From Chloroflexus sp. Y-396-1 (GTDB lineage Bacteria > Chloroflexota > Chloroflexia > Chloroflexales > Chloroflexaceae), in NCBI RefSeq assembly GCF_000516515.1, contig NZ_KI911784.1, forward strand, positions 1,582,881 to 1,646,880: a DNA stretch of 64,000 bases, in the 5' to 3' direction. The position numbers and the translations under genes were made by a program. Below, piece after piece: positions 8,392 through 18,199 of the stretch. Below the pieces are notes generated by a model. That model saw only the letters and a list, made by a program, of their open reading frames with translations. It ran no database searches and had not been told where the DNA came from. Positions within the stretch are counted from its first letter, which is position 1; the number at the start of each line of letters is the position of its first letter.

Positions 8392-9729
8392 TTACGTGTC
8401 AGCGGTCAGTTCAGGATACACCGCGATCCGTCGTTCAGTCTGGCGTTGCGTCAGTCGCTCTACTCGCGCCGCCACTTCGCGTAATACCCGTGGCTTATCG
8501 ATGGTGAGCAAAACCCGATCACGCATCACTATCCGTCCGTCGATAATCACTGTAGTGACATCAGTTGACTGAGCGCTGTAGAGTAACGTTGCTACAGGAT
8601 TATGGAGCGGCTGGGTATGAGCTGTTGTGCATTGCACAAGCGCCAGATCGGCACGAGCGCCAACCTGCAAGACGCCAATTCCATCCCATTGGAGGGCACG
8701 CGCCCCGGCAACCGTCGCCAGTTCGAAGGCAGTGTCAATAGGCATACAGCGGGCATCATTGTTACGCAGCTTTTCAAGCAAAGCCAACAGGCGAGCCGCT
8801 TCGAGGATGTCATAGGTATTATTACTGGCCGCACCATCACTACCGAGTGCTACAGTGACACCGGCTGATCGCAACGATAGCGTCGGCGCTACGCCGATAC
8901 CGAGCTTCATTTCGGTCTTCGGAGTGACTGCTACAGCAACGCCGTGGGTGGCCAAGGTTTCGATGTCTTCAGCGGACACATGGGCTACGTGGGCAGCCAA
9001 TGCCGGGACATCAAACAGACCGGCGTCACGCGCTACCAGAACCGGAGAACGGCCATACGTGGCAATGCTCTGTGCCACCTGTGCTGCCGTTTCCGAAAGA
9101 TGAATATGGATTCCGACACCTAACTCACGTGCCGTCTGAGCGACGCGCTGTAACAACGATGGGGTACAGGTATACGGTGAATGCGGCCCCATCCAGACTC
9201 GAATCCGATCATTGGCCGCTCCGTGCCACTGCTCAACAAACTGACGAGCGGTGTTAATCTGTTGCTGATCATCGGCGCCAGAAAAGAGCGTCCACGCGAG
9301 CAACGCCCGCATTCCCGATTCTTGCACGGCGCTGGCAATCGCATCCATCATAAAGTAATGATCGGCAACGCACGTTACCCCGCCTTCGATCATCTCGGCC
9401 AGACCGAGCAACGTTCCCCAGTATACATCTTCAGGGGTCAGATTGGTCTCCAACGGCCAGATATAGCCATTAAACCACTCTTCAATCGGTACATCTTCGG
9501 CTACACCACGAAACAGGCTCATCGCAGTATGGGCATGGCTGTTGATGAGACCGGGAATGGCGAGCTGCCCGTCGGCAGTCAGGGTTTCACGAGCGAGGCC
9601 AGGACTGATCTCGGGAGCGATTGCAGCGATACGTCGGTCGACAATCGCAATATCGTGTTGAGGCAATACTGAAAGGATACCATTAGCGACTTGGAGAACA
9701 GTGGCGTGCTGAATCAAAAGATCATACAT
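8392..9729 (-). CDS. mtaD: Amidohydrolase, MTA/S-adenosylhomocysteine deaminase type
   Basis: 445 aa. A metal-dependent amidohydrolase of the ATZ/TRZ family, most like 5'-methylthioadenosine/S-adenosylhomocysteine deaminase. Visible metal and active-site motifs: NSHAHTAMSLFRG (HxH), HIHLSET (His and catalytic Glu), AAHVAHVS (His) and ALGSDGAASNN (Asp). It would deaminate adenosine-type nucleosides in methionine/SAM recycling; related guanine or cytosine deaminases share these motifs, so the exact substrate is less certain than the family. The gene is divergent from the 220-aa protein at 9914. Confidence 0.88.
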   Translation of the reverse strand: MYDLLIQHATVLQVANGILSVLPQHDIAIVDRRIAAIAPEISPGLARETLTADGQLAIPGLINSHAHTAMSLFRGVAEDVPIEEWFNGYIWPLETNLTPEDVYWGTLLGLAEMIEGGVTCVADHYFMMDAIASAVQESGMRALLAWTLFSGADDQQQINTARQFVEQWHGAANDRIRVWMGPHSPYTCTPSLLQRVAQTARELGVGIHIHLSETAAQVAQSIATYGRSPVLVARDAGLFDVPALAAHVAHVSAEDIETLATHGVAVAVTPKTEMKLGIGVAPTLSLRSAGVTVALGSDGAASNNTYDILEAARLLALLEKLRNNDARCMPIDTAFELATVAGARALQWDGIGVLQVGARADLALVQCTTAHTQPLHNPVATLLYSAQSTDVTTVIIDGRIVMRDRVLLTIDKPRVLREVAARVERLTQRQTERRIAVYPELTADT

Positions 9730-9804
9730 AGCGCTTCACATCAAATTGAGAGCACATCAGGTATTGTTACTATTCTAACCGGAAATTTCAAGATTGACAA
9801 CCAC

Positions 9805-9832
9805 TTGCAAAGCGGAACATTTGTGCTATAAT
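9805..9832 (+). promoter_or_regulatory. Sigma-70-type promoter with extended -10
   Basis: TTGCAA (9805-9810), a 16-nt spacer and a consensus TATAAT (9827-9832) preceded by TGC, an extended -10. It points at the 220-aa gene, leaving an 80-nt leader. A TTGACA at 9794 is too far away (27 nt) to pair with this -10. Confidence 0.6.
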
Positions 9833-9913
9833 GATGATAGCGCCGGCACTGTATGACGACAGGGATCAGGCGCTAGGGGACGAATCGGTACGGAAAGTCG
9901 GAGGAGAATAATT

Positions 9914-10576
9914 ATGCCGGCCAAACCCCAGAGCGAACGCAGCGTTACTCGCACGTATCGGACTGCCATCAAGTTAGGCGACGATTTCATCACGATTGAA
10001 GAGACCATCACTCTTCCAATTGATGCCGACGATCAGATGGTGCAGCAGGCCGTCGATCTCGGTTGGCGTATTTTTCGCAGTCAGCGAGAGGCCGTTGAGC
10101 AACAGATTGCCCACATTCGCGAACAGCATACCGCTACAACTGCCATAACTGTCCGTGATCCTGATGCACCGGCCAGTGAACGTCAGCGCAATTTCATCGC
10201 AGCGCTCCAGCAAGCTCTGGGGTGGTCTGGCGAGCAATTAGCCAGCTTCGCTCAGCAGCACGGGTATGATCTGGTCTCACTCAACAAAGGTCAGGCCTCT
10301 GCATTTATCGATGAATTAAAGCGGTTGAGCGACGAACAGCAGCGGGTTGCCGTCGCTGAAGAGCGGGCACGTTATGCTGGTCAACCAGCCTCAGAGAAGC
10401 AGCGTGCCGCCATTGCATCGCTTGCCCGCGATCTCGGCCTTGACCCTGATGCTGAAGCACAACGCCGGTTTCAGGTGCCAATTGCCCAGCTTTCCAATGA
10501 GCAGGCAGCAACGCTGATCAGCGAATGGCAGACCCTCCAACGCACACTTGCCCGTGAGGGCCGACGGTCAGGATAG
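9914..10576 (+). CDS. Unknown protein with two repeated helical motifs, 220 aa
   Basis: ATG 9914 follows GGAGGAG at good spacing. Residues about 10-70 (RTYRTAIKLGDDFITIEETI) look like a small beta-rich domain. Two related units follow: one begins ASERQRNFIAALQQALG and ends ASAFIDELKRL; the other begins ASEKQRAAIASLARDLG and ends AATLISEWQTL. This K/RQ-x3-I-x2-L...I-x-E/D-L pattern occurs in small helical domains of replication/recombination-associated proteins, but I cannot assign a function. It is preceded by a good promoter and followed by a small hairpin. Confidence 0.75.
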   Translation: MPAKPQSERSVTRTYRTAIKLGDDFITIEETITLPIDADDQMVQQAVDLGWRIFRSQREAVEQQIAHIREQHTATTAITVRDPDAPASERQRNFIAALQQALGWSGEQLASFAQQHGYDLVSLNKGQASAFIDELKRLSDEQQRVAVAEERARYAGQPASEKQRAAIASLARDLGLDPDAEAQRRFQVPIAQLSNEQAATLISEWQTLQRTLAREGRRSG

Positions 10577-10602
10577 AATACTAAGAGTTCATTTCGGTTT
10601 GG

Positions 10603-10621
10603 AAGGTATCGCAAATACCTT
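10603..10621 (+). terminator. Small hairpin after the 220-aa gene
   Basis: AAGGTAT (10603-10609) and ATACCTT (10615-10621) form a perfect 7-bp stem with a 5-nt loop, 27 nt after the stop at 10576. There is no T-run, so termination is only possible. Confidence 0.35.
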
Positions 10622-10717
10622 GCGGATACGCTTCGTGCGTGTTTGAAAGCACTATCTGTCCTTTTTCCTGAAACAGCAACGGAACGCTTTCATAGTCGTT
10701 TAGATGACACATGAGTG

Positions 10718-10892
<175 letters not shown>

Positions 10893-10921
10893 GTTCACCT
10901 TTTTGCAGTGGAGTCACACAT

Positions 10922-10952
10922 GAAACACGATACTGGGCAGGTATCGTGTTTC
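10922..10952. repeat. Perfect 12-bp inverted repeat
   Basis: GAAACACGATAC (10922-10933) and GTATCGTGTTTC (10941-10952) are exact reverse complements with a 7-nt loop. The hairpin stands in a gene-poor region at least 340 nt from any supported gene, next to the CACGGAG-type repeat. Confidence 0.6.
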
Positions 10953-12177
10953 GTGCTGGTCACTACAGCGGTTGGGGCGGGCGCCGAACCTACCTGCTAA
11001 AGTGGACGGAGGCGCCCCGAATGATAACAGTTATGATAGATCCCACAGCTTACGTCAGGATGCGGTCTACCCGTGCCGCTCAAGAGAGCAACGTGCAAAG
11101 TGGGGGTCTTCTGGCTTCATACCGCGACTTTCCTGGCATCGATTTGGGCCTATCCGAAACATCTCGTCGTGGTCGTACCTCTCCGTGCCGATGCGAACGC
11201 AATAGCGCCAGGGTATGCCGATAGCCGAATGACGAACATTCTACCCATCGCCCTCAGTGATGATCGCCGATTGAGACGGTCAACGTGCGTCACAAGACAC
11301 AACACACCAATATTCAACAAACGATGGTTGCTGTGCGTCGCGTGCGACGTACCCGTCTGCCAATGGCGTAGGGGCAGTTTGCAAACCATCCCTAGGTACG
11401 AAGGCACGGATTAGTAGAAACACGGCGCGCTGTGCCCCTACAGACGCTGCCGTGCTCCACCACGTCTTTCCATCTCACCCCATCGGCGCGCTGAACGCGG
11501 CGGTACGTAATACGGACGCCACCGTGCTCCAACGGGTGATCCCGTTGACATCAAGCCGGTCGGCCATCGAGTTCCATCAATACAATCCGTCGTAACTTGA
11601 CAACAAGGAATTCGGATAGGTGCTCATCCTAGCGCTGTCAAGCGGCACCGACTCTTATCGTGCGCATCCTGGGTAGTGCTGTTCATGTCCGTTCATCGCG
11701 TTCTGCTAACCGACGCATGCTTGTGGGAGAAATAATACTCGGTTGTCGCAGACAGGAATTGGTCTAATACCAGTTCTGTCAAGCAAAACCGTGCTTCAGA
11801 GAGGGGTTTGCAGCATTGGCTGCTTCGAGGCGCCGATGCACCGGCGGTAAAACACCGCCGACGATCCCGTACCTGCTCTGCCAATATCTCCCGACCCACG
11901 CGATCACTGGGGTGCGCGAGCTGCCGGTCTGCGGATGCAGTGAACGGCTAGAATCCATCGGGTAGTGCACGAGCGTTCGATTGTCCTCATACCCCCGCTT
12001 GCGGGGGTAATAAGCGTGCTCGGCAAGCTAGCAAACATGCCATCGTTCGTCTGCGCAGTGGAGGATGCGGGTCAAAGGCTCGCGCACCGATATCAGGTGT
12101 TCGCGAACAGATTGGTATTAGAATCTGTCGAAACGAATTTTTAATAATTTTAACTCTAGCCAAAAGCAGTCGAAAAG
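10953..12177. other. Gene-poor stretch with repeat debris
   Basis: I see no convincing gene in about 1.2 kb. All ORFs are short, overlap on several frames and lack ribosome-binding sites. The segment near 11147 (CCTATCCGAAA) resembles the ends of the MITE-like element at 54099. A perfect 9-bp hairpin, TACCCCCGC/GCGGGGGTA, lies at 11990-12009 with a 2-nt loop. The stretch may be decayed mobile DNA. Confidence 0.5.
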
Positions 12178-12186
12178 TGGTACAAT
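12178..12186 (+). promoter_or_regulatory. Extended -10 promoter upstream of the two-component pair
   Basis: TGG directly precedes TACAAT (12181-12186), an extended -10 of the TGn type. No good -35 hexamer is seen at 16-18 nt. The leader to the response-regulator ATG would be about 65 nt. Confidence 0.4.
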
Positions 12187-12257
12187 AAACGCGCCATAGT
12201 TATGGAGACCACCTCATTATATCCAGCAAAGCATCAACATCAAACAGGGAGCGTCGC

Positions 12258-12938
12258 ATGAATATTCTGGTTGTTGACGACGATATTCAGAATGCCAAGA
12301 TGACATCGTTTCTGCTTGAAGAGGCAGGCTATCGTGTATTTCGTGTCCACGATCCCTCAAACATTCTGCAGGTGATTGAACAGCACAATCCTGACCTGAT
12401 CCTTCTTGACATCATGATGCCCAAGATGGATGGGTTCGAGGTCTGTCGGCAGATTCGACGCAATTCAGACATCCCCATCATCTTTCTCTCTGCACGCACC
12501 TACCTCCAAGATCGAGTGATGGGTCTTCAGATTGGCGGTGACGATTATCTGGTCAAACCGTTTGAGCCGTCAGAATTACTGGCGCGGGTCGAAGCGGTAT
12601 TACGCCGTCGCAATGCCGATGTGCTGAATACCTCCACTCGCCTGAGCCAGGGTAACATTACCCTCGATCCGGTCGAACACAAAGTGCTGTTCACCGATGG
12701 CCGCGTTGTTGAATTAACACCACTTGAATTCCGTCTGCTCTACTACCTGATGAAGAACTCTGGACGTATCCTGAATGTCAGTCAAATCTTGACGAAAGTA
12801 TGGGGATACGATTACGAAGGAGAGAGCAACCTGGTAGCGGTCTACATTCGTCGCCTGCGTACCAAAGTTGAAGAAGACCCGGATCATCCGCGCCACGTTA
12901 TTACCGTGCGTAATCTCGGTTACAAGTTTGAACCATAA
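12258..12938 (+). CDS. OmpR/PhoB-type response regulator
   Basis: 226 aa. The N-terminal receiver has the acidic pair at the start (VVDDD), the phospho-acceptor Asp in LILLDIMMPKMDGFE and the conserved Lys in DDYLVKPFEP. The C-terminal winged helix (about 125-226) has LTPLEFRLLYYLMKNSG and VYIRRLRTKVEEDP. It binds DNA when phosphorylated, presumably by the kinase encoded 17 nt downstream. GGGAG lies 8 nt before the ATG. The targets are unknown. Confidence 0.95.
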   Translation: MNILVVDDDIQNAKMTSFLLEEAGYRVFRVHDPSNILQVIEQHNPDLILLDIMMPKMDGFEVCRQIRRNSDIPIIFLSARTYLQDRVMGLQIGGDDYLVKPFEPSELLARVEAVLRRRNADVLNTSTRLSQGNITLDPVEHKVLFTDGRVVELTPLEFRLLYYLMKNSGRILNVSQILTKVWGYDYEGESNLVAVYIRRLRTKVEEDPDHPRHVITVRNLGYKFEP

Positions 12939-12955
12939 TTACCTGAATTACCTGC

Positions 12956-15094
12956 ATGATGCGGCCTGAAACCGAGCAACTGCAAACGATCATCCGTCGC
13001 CTCTTGCCGTTGCCGGCTTTGGGGATAGCCTGGCTTATTACTCAATTCGACCTCACGCCCGTCATAGCTGGCGGACTCGCCGGCTACGGTATCATCAACG
13101 TGATTTTGCTCCTCTTCTTGCGGCGCTACCCCTCTGTAACAAATCGCCTCTTGATCGGTAGCATCGCGAGCGATCTCCTGTTTGTCATCTGGTGTATTAT
13201 TTTCGATGGCCCTGCTGTGCTCACAGTCGTCCAGGGGATCAGCGCCCTACGAGCCTGGCGCTACCGTTTCCATTCACTATGGCCAGCGTTCTTACCGGCG
13301 ATCATTGGCTTCATCTTACCGAGGCTTGGGAACGCTATAACGCTCACCATACCTACGACACTCGCACCGGTTGGCAGCTTCCTTCTCAGTCTCGTTGTGA
13401 TTATAGTCCTGATCTGGTTTGGAAACTGGCGCAATCTGAACGCTCGTGAATGGCGTGCTCGCTACGATAATCTGCGACGTGAACAGAAGCAACAGGTCAT
13501 CAATCTTGAAGCCTCGAACAACGAGCTGCGTGATCGTCTGCGCCGAATGGAAGCCCTCGGTGAGAGTTTGCGCGCTATCAGTAGCTCGCTCAGTCTCGAT
13601 GATGTTTTATACCAAATCCTCGATTCACTCACTCATATGCTGGGAGTGCAGCGTATCGATGATGTTGCACTCACTCTGGCGCGACCCACTGGACTTGAAC
13701 ATCGACTCCTCCACGCCAATGAACATCAGGCTGATTGGGCGACTGTATTAGCTCAGACTGTCATTAACAGTAAGCGCCCGGTTTCGCTCGATGCACAGCA
13801 GATCGAGCAACAACCGGAATGGCAGCCACTGGTCATGCACCAATTTCGGGCCGCACTCAGCGTACCACTATTCGATCCCGACCAACCGGATCACATTCGC
13901 GGTACACTCAGTGTTGTGAGCCGACAGGTCACGGCATTTTCACCTGCCGAAGAACGACATCTGACCTCGTTTAGCATTCAAGCAATGATCGCTATTCGTA
14001 ACGCTGAATTCCATGTCCAGTTGAGCCGTCAACAGGCAGTACTCAGTGCTGTCTTGCACGACATGGCCGATGGCCTGATCGTTTATGATCAGCAGGGAAC
14101 GGTCTATCTCGACAACGTGGTGGCCCGTCAGATTATTACGCAGAGTACGACACGCAATGGCGATCTCGCGAATCGTCTGATCGAACTGGCCCTCCGTGTC
14201 CATGAAGAGGGGAATGCGTTGAGCCAAGAGATTACGGATGGCGAAACCGAACAGGCGCGGTTCTATCATGTCCATGCCACGTTGGTAAACCCTTCGGCCG
14301 ATACCCGGCTGGCCGTTCTGGTCTTGCACGATATTACGGATCAAAAAGTACAGGAACGGCAACGCCGTGAGTTTATTGCGAAACTAGCCCACGAGCTACG
14401 TAACCCGCTGAATACGCTCAAAGGATTTCTCTCTATTGTCTTAAAGGAGGGTGACAACGTTGGTAAGCTAACTGAACGACAACGTGAGTTTCTAGGTGAG
14501 GTGGAAGATAGCGCCAATCGCTTGAAAAAACGGGTTGAAGAACTCATTGAGATTAATCGGAATGGTACCAGCCAGCTTAAGTTGCGTCCGACACGGGCGA
14601 ATATCATCGATCTCATTATTACTACCTGCATCAAGCAACAGCAGCACGCGCAAGAGCACGGAGTCGATCTGGGCTGGGATGTGCCCGATCGATTACCCGA
14701 TGTGATCATCGATGAGGAGCGCATTGGTCAGGTGCTGACGAATCTGATCGAAAATGCTATCAAGGCCACGCCCGGCGGTGGGCGGATCGTGGTGAGCGCC
14801 GAGCAGCATCACCAAGACATCTACGTGCATGTGACAGATACCGGTGTGGGGATCCCGGCCGATCAGATTGAGAAGGTGTTCCTCCCCTTCTATCAAGTCG
14901 ATAACGGGATAAAGGTGAAAAAGACGCATCTTGGTCTGGGACTAGCAATCTGTAAACAGTTTGTAGAAGCCCATGGCGGCAAGATATGGATCGCGTACAG
15001 TGAGGTAGGAAAAGGAACGCGCTTCTCGTTCTCTCTGCCACTGCCGGACAAAGCTGCATTTGATATGCCAATTAGCGATCATGCTTCTGTGTAA
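12956..15094 (+). CDS. Membrane sensor histidine kinase (GAF, HisKA, HATPase)
   Basis: 712 aa. The N-terminal region (about 15-165) has several hydrophobic segments forming a membrane sensor. A short coiled coil (about 165-195) leads to a GAF-type domain (about 200-345) and a PAS-like region (about 355-465). The HisKA H-box is KLAHELRNPLNTLKGFL. The ATPase has NLIENAIKA (N-box), DTGVGIPADQI (G1) and LGLGLAI (G2). The kinase would phosphorylate the response regulator encoded just upstream in the same operon. The signal is unknown. Confidence 0.94.
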   Translation: MMRPETEQLQTIIRRLLPLPALGIAWLITQFDLTPVIAGGLAGYGIINVILLLFLRRYPSVTNRLLIGSIASDLLFVIWCIIFDGPAVLTVVQGISALRAWRYRFHSLWPAFLPAIIGFILPRLGNAITLTIPTTLAPVGSFLLSLVVIIVLIWFGNWRNLNAREWRARYDNLRREQKQQVINLEASNNELRDRLRRMEALGESLRAISSSLSLDDVLYQILDSLTHMLGVQRIDDVALTLARPTGLEHRLLHANEHQADWATVLAQTVINSKRPVSLDAQQIEQQPEWQPLVMHQFRAALSVPLFDPDQPDHIRGTLSVVSRQVTAFSPAEERHLTSFSIQAMIAIRNAEFHVQLSRQQAVLSAVLHDMADGLIVYDQQGTVYLDNVVARQIITQSTTRNGDLANRLIELALRVHEEGNALSQEITDGETEQARFYHVHATLVNPSADTRLAVLVLHDITDQKVQERQRREFIAKLAHELRNPLNTLKGFLSIVLKEGDNVGKLTERQREFLGEVEDSANRLKKRVEELIEINRNGTSQLKLRPTRANIIDLIITTCIKQQQHAQEHGVDLGWDVPDRLPDVIIDEERIGQVLTNLIENAIKATPGGGRIVVSAEQHHQDIYVHVTDTGVGIPADQIEKVFLPFYQVDNGIKVKKTHLGLGLAICKQFVEAHGGKIWIAYSEVGKGTRFSFSLPLPDKAAFDMPISDHASV

Positions 15095-15243
15095 GAGATT
15101 AAAATTTCTTTATAGAAATTGTGTATGAAACATGATATATTTTGTGGCAATCAGTATCTAGCATTTCGTGCAATTTTCTCAACTATTTCCTACGTAATCA
15201 AAAATGTACTTTCTGCTCCTGCACGGTTGTTGGGAGAAATGAC

Positions 15244-16320
15244 GTGAAGATTGCGCTCATCGCTCTACCTAGTAAACAACAAAACCGGCTACCACCGCTT
15301 ACCCTGGCGTACATCGCGGCAATCCTTGAGCAGCGGCGTGCCATCGTGCGTCTCTACGATCGTGCGCTCGACTCGGCAGGAAGTTGGAATGATATTCGAC
15401 GACGGTTACAGACATTTCAACCCCAACGGATGATTATTGCTGGCGACGATAACCGTGTCATCGAACAGGCGGTTACCCATTTTCATCAAACCTACCCTGA
15501 CATCTTACCACTGCTCGTCCAACGCACTGGTAGAGAAGCTCCAACAATCGTCAACAATGTTATGGCCTGGCTCGATGGCACCGATACGACCACCGAACTG
15601 TCAGCCGATGCCCTTCCTTATCCGGCCCGTCATCTGCTCTCACTCGAACGCTATGCCCTACGTGCACCAGGTGGTGAAGTACAAACACCGGTAGTCATCG
15701 GGTGGTCTGACCGCGGTAAATGGGTCATGCGTTCACCGCACGCCATCGGACAAGAGATTCAGGCCGTGATGGCCGAGTTCGGGATTCGGAATGTGCTCTT
15801 TTGTGAACCTGAGTTGACGATTGACCAAAGCTGGCTGAACGATTTGCTCGATTACTTCATTAAGGCCAACCTCAATGTCAGATGGCAAGCTACCGTTACG
15901 CTTGAGGACTTACGCGAAGAAACATTGCTGCGGCTGGCGCAGGCCGGCTGCGAAGCGCTGACGTTTTCGATTGCGGCAAGCAGTATGTTCGACTCAGCGC
16001 AGAGTCGCCAGCAGGTACGGAAACTGATTAACAGCGCTAGCGAGCTTAGTATCTATACCCACGCAACCGTCTTGCTCGAACCTCCCTACGAGGCGATTGC
16101 CCGCTTGATTGACGTCGCTTCCACATTTGGTTTAAACGATGTCTCGTTTGAACTTATGCAGACACTGCGCGTGGGTGATGATGAACAACAAATACAGCGC
16201 TTTGCTCGTCAACGGTATCAGCAAGGCCGTAGCCGTCAGCGTTTGATTGATCGCTTTGGCCCGGCGCTAGGTGGTTTACTCTGGCAATTGCGGGTGCAGC
16301 ATCTGGCCGAAGATGAGTAG
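15244..16320 (+). CDS. Radical-SAM-like protein lacking the cluster cysteines
   Basis: 358 aa from GTG 15244, which follows GGGAG; an in-frame ATG at 15142 has no support and adds an atypical Cys-rich stretch. The N-terminus (PPLTLAYIAAILEQ, VRLYD) matches cobalamin-binding-like domains of BchE-type radical-SAM enzymes. LPYPARHLL, KWVMRSPHAIGQEI, NVRWQATVTLEDL and LRLAQAGCEALTFSI are landmarks of the same superfamily. Where the CxxxCxxC should be, the sequence is TPVVIGWSDRGKW with no cysteine. It is therefore probably not a radical enzyme; a binding or regulatory role is an inference. It follows the two-component operon by 149 nt. Confidence 0.7.
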   Translation: MKIALIALPSKQQNRLPPLTLAYIAAILEQRRAIVRLYDRALDSAGSWNDIRRRLQTFQPQRMIIAGDDNRVIEQAVTHFHQTYPDILPLLVQRTGREAPTIVNNVMAWLDGTDTTTELSADALPYPARHLLSLERYALRAPGGEVQTPVVIGWSDRGKWVMRSPHAIGQEIQAVMAEFGIRNVLFCEPELTIDQSWLNDLLDYFIKANLNVRWQATVTLEDLREETLLRLAQAGCEALTFSIAASSMFDSAQSRQQVRKLINSASELSIYTHATVLLEPPYEAIARLIDVASTFGLNDVSFELMQTLRVGDDEQQIQRFARQRYQQGRSRQRLIDRFGPALGGLLWQLRVQHLAEDE

Positions 16321-16399
16321 AGGGTGTGGCATATAGCACCTCACGCGGAGCGATCACCGACAACCTCAACCACTACACAGCGCAGAGCGCCACTTCCCC

Positions 16400-17188
16400 T
16401 CAAACTACTACTGTTTGCCGCACCGGTACGCCTCGCTCAGCCAGGTACTTCTTGACATCGGCAATGGAATAGTCACCGAAGTGGAAAATCGAAGCCGCCA
16501 GCACGGCATCAGCTCCCCCTTCAACGATCCCGCGATACATATCGTGTGGCGAACCAACTCCCCCTGATGCGATCACGGGTACCGACGCTATAGCGGTGAT
16601 TGCCTGCAACAGCTCAAGATCGTAACCGGTACGCGCGCCGTCGGCGTCCATACTGTTAATGCAGATTTCGCCGGCGCCCAATTCGATCCCCCGCTTGATC
16701 CACTCGATAGCATCAAGACCGGTTGGACGTGGATTAGCCCCGGTATGGGTGAAGACTTCCCAGCGCGGTGGCTCGCCAGGTGCATTGACCCGCCGAGCGT
16801 CCACCGATAGTACGATACACTGACTACCAAAGCGCCGCGCACCCTCGGCGATCAATTGTGGGTTGTAGACCGCAGCCGTGTTCAGGCTCACCTTATCGGC
16901 GCCGGCCCGTAGCATTCGATACATATCTTCAACACTGCGTAACCCGCCACCAACAGTCAGCGGAATAAAGACCTCGGCGGCAGTTCGTTCAACCACCTCA
17001 ACCATGATCGCCCGCTCGTCACTCGAGGCAGTAATATCGTAAAAGACCAGCTCATCGGCACCTGCGGCATTGTACGCCGCGGCCAGCTCTACCGGATCAC
17101 CGGCATCGCGGTGATTGAGGAATTTCACCCCTTTAACCACTCGCCCTGCTTTCACATCGAGGCAGGGGATGATACGTCGTGTCAGCAT
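16400..17188 (-). CDS. hisF: Imidazole glycerol phosphate synthase cyclase subunit HisF
   Basis: 262 aa, a full-length TIM barrel. It cyclises PRFAR with ammonia from HisH to make imidazole glycerol phosphate and AICAR in histidine synthesis. Catalytic Asp residues are visible in [16 protein letters not shown] and IVLSVDARR. The phosphate-binding loops are [10 protein letters not shown] and [10 protein letters not shown]. No other his genes are nearby; the gene is 28 nt downstream of a membrane-protein gene on the same strand. Confidence 0.97.
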   Translation of the reverse strand: MLTRRIIPCLDVKAGRVVKGVKFLNHRDAGDPVELAAAYNAAGADELVFYDITASSDERAIMVEVVERTAAEVFIPLTVGGGLRSVEDMYRMLRAGADKVSLNTAAVYNPQLIAEGARRFGSQCIVLSVDARRVNAPGEPPRWEVFTHTGANPRPTGLDAIEWIKRGIELGAGEICINSMDADGARTGYDLELLQAITAIASVPVIASGGVGSPHDMYRGIVEGGADAVLAASIFHFGDYSIADVKKYLAERGVPVRQTVVV

Positions 17189-17216
17189 ATGTCACCTTTT
17201 CTTCCAGTTACTGGTA

Positions 17217-18005
17217 TTACTTCGGCCGAACCTGCCCACGCCGACCACGCTCTTCAACCGGTGTTGTTGTCGCCGCTTCAGTCGCCTGCTTGTTCTGCAC
17301 TTCATCAATCAACAACTGGGTTGCCCGCACTCCCCAGAGAGCGAGGAATGATACGCTGAAGAGGAGAAATGGGACAATAAGCACCAGACTGCTCACCACT
17401 AAGATGATCCCCATTAAGAGCATCGTAACCAGGGTATACAACGGTCGCATAAGGATGAGCAGGAGGGCATTACGGGCAATCTGCCGTAATGAAGGTTGAT
17501 CGAGCAAAACCATCAGTGGGAAAGCATAGATAATGAGTGCTGACCAGAGCATAAACAGGTAGAGAAAAAAGCCAATCAGCACACCTCCAAGCAAGCCGGG
17601 AACACCAGAATAGAACGCCAGATTCCACAAAATCAAGGCCAGACCGGCCATCCAGCTTCCGTACAGACGCCAGGCAGGCAGGGCATACGCCCGCATCCCG
17701 GCAAAAAAGTCGGTTAGCTTGCAGGCCCTACCTTCTATGATCCGCTTGCTCAAAGCGTACAGGCCGGCAAAGGCCGGAGCTGCGGGTAATACACCAGCCA
17801 ATGCTGCTGCCGCTGCCGGTAGCGCGGCATTACTCACCATCGCGACGTAAGCAATACTGAAAAGGGGCACACTCAGCGCTGCCCAGATAATGTTGGCAAA
17901 GGTAAGTAGGAGGAACTCGTCGAACAGGTCACGCAGAGCACTCCAGAATACGCGAAACGGTGCTGTTATTGCTGATGTACTGATGATTGGACGTTGGTTA
18001 TCCAT
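17217..18005 (-). CDS. Multi-pass membrane protein, DUF624/YesL-like
   Basis: About 262 aa if translation starts at ATG 18005 (MDNQRPIIST); the frame is open up to 18062, so the start is uncertain. I see about six hydrophobic helices. A segment reading SKRIIEGRACKLTDFFAGM resembles the DUF624 family of Gram-positive membrane proteins, found near sugar transporters but biochemically uncharacterised. The C-terminal tail is polar and charged. It is transcribed just ahead of hisF, but nothing shows a link to histidine synthesis. Confidence 0.7.
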   Translation of the reverse strand: MDNQRPIISTSAITAPFRVFWSALRDLFDEFLLLTFANIIWAALSVPLFSIAYVAMVSNAALPAAAAALAGVLPAAPAFAGLYALSKRIIEGRACKLTDFFAGMRAYALPAWRLYGSWMAGLALILWNLAFYSGVPGLLGGVLIGFFLYLFMLWSALIIYAFPLMVLLDQPSLRQIARNALLLILMRPLYTLVTMLLMGIILVVSSLVLIVPFLLFSVSFLALWGVRATQLLIDEVQNKQATEAATTTPVEERGRRGQVRPK

Positions 18006-18125
18006 ACCAAAACCATGATAACCCAGACGGCGAGGTATAAACGCTGGGGAGGCAGATAACACGTAAGCGTTACAACGACCATGATCCTGGGCAGCTATCG
18101 GGTAAGCTGTTCTCTAGCCGAATAG

Positions 18126-18154
18126 GAGGGGCAGGTTTCAGAGCCGAACCCCTC
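18126..18154. repeat. G-rich imperfect hairpin in an intergenic gap
   Basis: GAGGGG and CCCCTC arms at either end enclose AGGTT and GAA segments. The layout resembles hairpins at 2696-2716 and 24910-24939. It could act as a terminator downstream of the 18200 gene. Confidence 0.35.
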
Positions 18155-18199
18155 TTGCGTGTGAGATATTCTTCTCAATTATACCTGAAGTCGTTCCTT

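Noticed and set aside
9794-9799. TTGACA as -35 for the 220-aa gene
   Set aside because: The spacer to TATAAT would be 27 nt; TTGCAA at 9805 gives 16 nt.
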